5,760 bases of DNA, taken from an uncultured Clostridia bacterium (GTDB taxonomy: Bacteria > Bacillota > Clostridia > Christensenellales > Pumilibacteraceae). The translations under genes were made by a program, and so were the position numbers. Under the pieces are notes generated by a model. The model had not been told where the DNA came from. It did no database searches and was given only the letters and a program-made list of their open reading frames with translations. Each line of letters starts with the position of its first letter. The first letter of the stretch is position 1. The stretch covers positions 1 to 5,760 of the forward strand of contig CANQUR010000100.1 of NCBI GenBank assembly GCA_947627075.1, in the 5' to 3' direction. Positions 4,077-5,760 of this stretch are shown here, in pieces.

Positions 4077-5687
4077 ATGTTAAAGGCTGCAAGGTACGGT
4101 CGTTATTCCTGCGACCGACAGAACGAACAGTCAATCGACGGACAATTCCGCGTGATTGACGACTATGTTGCAAAGAACGACATAGAGATTGTCGCTACCT
4201 ATGTGGACAAAGCCATGACGGGCAAGAACGATAACCGCGACGGCTTTCAGCAGATGATGAGGGACAGCGACAAGAAAGAATGGGATCTCGTGCTGGTGTA
4301 TAAGCTCGACCGCTTTTCCCGTAACAAATACGAAACGGCTATCCACCGAAAGCACTTGAAGGACAACGGCATCAAGCTCGTTTCCGTAATGGAGAATATC
4401 CCAGACAGCCCCGAAGGCATCCTTCTCGAAAGCCTCCTCGAAGGTATGAACCAATACTATAGCGAGGAGTTGTCGCAAAAGACAAAACGCGGTATGAATG
4501 AAACGCGCTTAAAAGGTAACTTCATAGGCGGTCTGATAAATTACGGCTGGTCGCTCATGCCCGTTTACAAAGAAGAAAACGGAAGGAAAGTTCAATGCGC
4601 AACGAAGGTCGCCATCAATGAGGGAGAAGCGCCTATCGTGAAAGAGATTTTTACGGAATACGCAAACGGCAAGAAACCGATACAAATCGCACGGGCGCTG
4701 GCAGATCGGGGCGTGCTTAACAGAGGCAAGTATTTTCGGGCGGACACTATCTACCATATTCTGCGGCAAGAAAAGTACACGGGCATCTACCGTATAAACG
4801 GAATCGCTTACGACAAAATCTATCCCGCCATCGTACCCGTTGAGCTATACGATATAGCAAGAGCGAAAATAGAAGCCAATAAATACGGCAGCCACCCGCA
4901 GACAAACCAGCCCTATCTATTAAAAGGCAAGGTCTACTGCGGATACTGCGGCAGAAGAATGACGTCGTTTGCAGGGACTTCCAAATCCGGCAAGGTAAAC
5001 CGTTACTATAAATGCGTTAAAAGCGAGCCGTGCCCGCAAAAACGCACTATGAAGAAAGAGGTCTTGGAACAAGCCATCACAAAAGCGTTCGAAAGAATGT
5101 TATCTGCCGATGGGAACTTCGATTTATTGGTAGGCAAAATACTTGAAACTTTCAACAGCAAACTCAATGATATGTCCGCCCTTCGGCTCGCGGAAAAAGA
5201 ATTACAGCGCATTGAAAATTCTCTCGCCAATCTGATAGCCGCCGTCGAAAACGGTTTTTACTCGGAAACGGCGAACGCCCGATTAAAAGAGTTGGAAAAC
5301 CGCAAAACCGAACTCAAAGAGATTATAGCCAAAGAGCGGGTCAAAGAAGTAAAACCGCTGACGAAAAAGCAGGTCGTAGATTATTTGTCTTTCGCCATCA
5401 CGCAGCCCTCTCAAAATCTGATAGACCTGCTCGTGCGGAAGATACTTATTAAGGACGATGCGATAGACGTTTATCTCAAATACACCAAAGACGATTCACC
5501 CGACGACGCTCCGAAGCGAGGTCGCAAGAAAGGTGGAAAAAACCCTGAACGGAACTTATCCGAACAGGGTTTTCTTTTTATGTCCTATACTCATTCTTAT
5601 ATCGCAACTCCGATAGGGCGCAGGACGAAATTGTCTGTTCCGAAAATGGGCAAGCCTCAAAGCCTCGATATTCGGATTTTTATATAG
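4077..5687 (+). CDS. Large serine recombinase / site-specific integrase
   Basis: A 536-residue large serine recombinase that cuts and rejoins DNA through a 5'-phosphoserine bond, expected to integrate and excise the element. The resolvase domain (about 4-150) has RYGRYSCDRQ with nucleophile Ser11 and Arg9, Arg54 in DNRDGF, and KLDRFSRN with Asp78, Arg79 and Arg82, so all key residues are present. The long helix with LLESLLEGMNQYYSEEL (117-133) mediates dimerisation. The recombinase domain (about 155-275, GGLINYGW) is followed by a zinc ribbon (Cys288, Cys291, Cys313, Cys319) and a coiled coil (about 366-424) that controls synapsis and direction. A basic segment PKRGRKKGGK lies at 479-488. The frame then continues through a terminator-like hairpin (5537-5579); the last 35 residues use different codons and may not be native. 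The start has AAGGAGG at seven bases. Confidence 0.92.
   Translation: MLKAARYGRYSCDRQNEQSIDGQFRVIDDYVAKNDIEIVATYVDKAMTGKNDNRDGFQQMMRDSDKKEWDLVLVYKLDRFSRNKYETAIHRKHLKDNGIKLVSVMENIPDSPEGILLESLLEGMNQYYSEELSQKTKRGMNETRLKGNFIGGLINYGWSLMPVYKEENGRKVQCATKVAINEGEAPIVKEIFTEYANGKKPIQIARALADRGVLNRGKYFRADTIYHILRQEKYTGIYRINGIAYDKIYPAIVPVELYDIARAKIEANKYGSHPQTNQPYLLKGKVYCGYCGRRMTSFAGTSKSGKVNRYYKCVKSEPCPQKRTMKKEVLEQAITKAFERMLSADGNFDLLVGKILETFNSKLNDMSALRLAEKELQRIENSLANLIAAVENGFYSETANARLKELENRKTELKEIIAKERVKEVKPLTKKQVVDYLSFAITQPSQNLIDLLVRKILIKDDAIDVYLKYTKDDSPDDAPKRGRKKGGKNPERNLSEQGFLFMSYTHSYIATPIGRRTKLSVPKMGKPQSLDIRIFI
5537..5579 (+). terminator. Bidirectional-looking intrinsic terminator inside the recombinase frame
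   Basis: AAAACCCTG (5539-5547) pairs perfectly with CAGGGTTTT (5565-5573). Inside, CGGA and TCCG add a 4-bp inner stem around a five-base loop, separated by a symmetrical AA/AA. TTTTCTTTTT follows on the plus strand and a run of six A precedes it, so it could work both ways. It lies within codons 487-501 of the recombinase, before its stop at 5687. Confidence 0.75.
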
Positions 5688-5697
5688 CCTCTATATA
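5681..5697. repeat. Short AT palindrome at the recombinase stop
   Basis: TATATAG (5681-5687) and CTATATA (5691-5697) are perfect inverted repeats around CCT. The first arm contains the stop codon. It overlaps the next inverted repeat. Confidence 0.5.
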
Positions 5698-5740
5698 TTG
5701 TGGTCGTAGACAGATTTTAGACCCCCTAAACCACAATATA
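5694..5740. repeat. 11-bp perfect inverted repeat, candidate attachment site
   Basis: TATATTGTGGT (5694-5704) and ACCACAATATA (5730-5740) match perfectly, spanning 47 bp. The centre holds a direct repeat TAGAC (5707-5711 and 5718-5722). Sites used by large serine recombinases are typically about 40-50 bp imperfect palindromes and often lie next to the recombinase gene. The lack of a T-tract argues against a terminator. The site type is inferred. Confidence 0.4.
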
Positions 5741-5760
5741 GGTGTTCATGTGAGGTTGGC
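5741..5760. other. Right-edge remainder
   Basis: Only 20 bases remain after the inverted repeat, too few to tell element from host DNA. Confidence 0.3.

Noticed and set aside
1..5760. CRISPR array, tRNA, rRNA, classic transposase
   Set aside because: No regularly spaced direct repeats, no cloverleaf-like segments, no rRNA sequence and no DDE transposase motifs were seen.

Overview
The window looks like the right-hand part of an integrative or mobilizable element from a gut-type clostridial Bacillota (Firmicutes). The grounds are AGGAGG-type ribosome binding sites, sigma-A-like promoters (TTGCAA, 17 nt, TATACT), mid-range GC, and gene families typical of Clostridia accessory elements: a short sigma region-4 protein, a DUF1492-like helix-turn-helix protein, a GNGGG-wing HTH protein, a zinc-ribbon protein, a LexA-type repressor and a large serine recombinase. 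No tRNA, rRNA, CRISPR array or insertion sequence is visible, and no housekeeping gene gives a finer placement.

Layout. Positions 95 to 3226 are all minus strand, in three blocks. Block A (3226 to 3068) is a 52-residue unknown ORF with its own promoter. Block B (2957 to 2024) is lexA-like plus a zinc-ribbon gene, with a strong promoter, a palindromic operator candidate inside the transcript start region, and a 14-bp-stem terminator at 1842-1918. Block C (1736 to 95) is a compact operon: HTH regulator, DUF1492-like protein, 50-residue ORF, a strongly folded spacer (851-939), sigma region-4 protein, and an 82-residue unknown. Several junctions overlap or nearly abut. Positions 3241-3701 are a gene-free, AT-rich region with spaced inverted repeats. 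From 3702 onward the plus strand carries two genes: a 120-residue resolvase-like protein that has lost the catalytic serine, and 12 nt later a 536-residue large serine recombinase with intact catalytic residues. The right edge holds palindromes that could be the attachment site.

How they may work together (inference). The minus-strand blocks are mostly regulators and small accessory proteins of an element control region. The LexA-type repressor would link gene expression to DNA damage. The recombinase would integrate and excise the element. The resolvase-like partner, probably translated from the same message, is a candidate modulator of the recombinase.

Main points of interest: the catalytically dead resolvase-like gene; a hairpin terminator lying inside the recombinase reading frame, so the last ~35 codons lie beyond it; an 11-bp perfect inverted repeat with 47-bp span just after the recombinase; and an in-register pair of spaced inverted repeats flanking ~200 bp upstream of the recombinase genes. 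None of these proves a new system.
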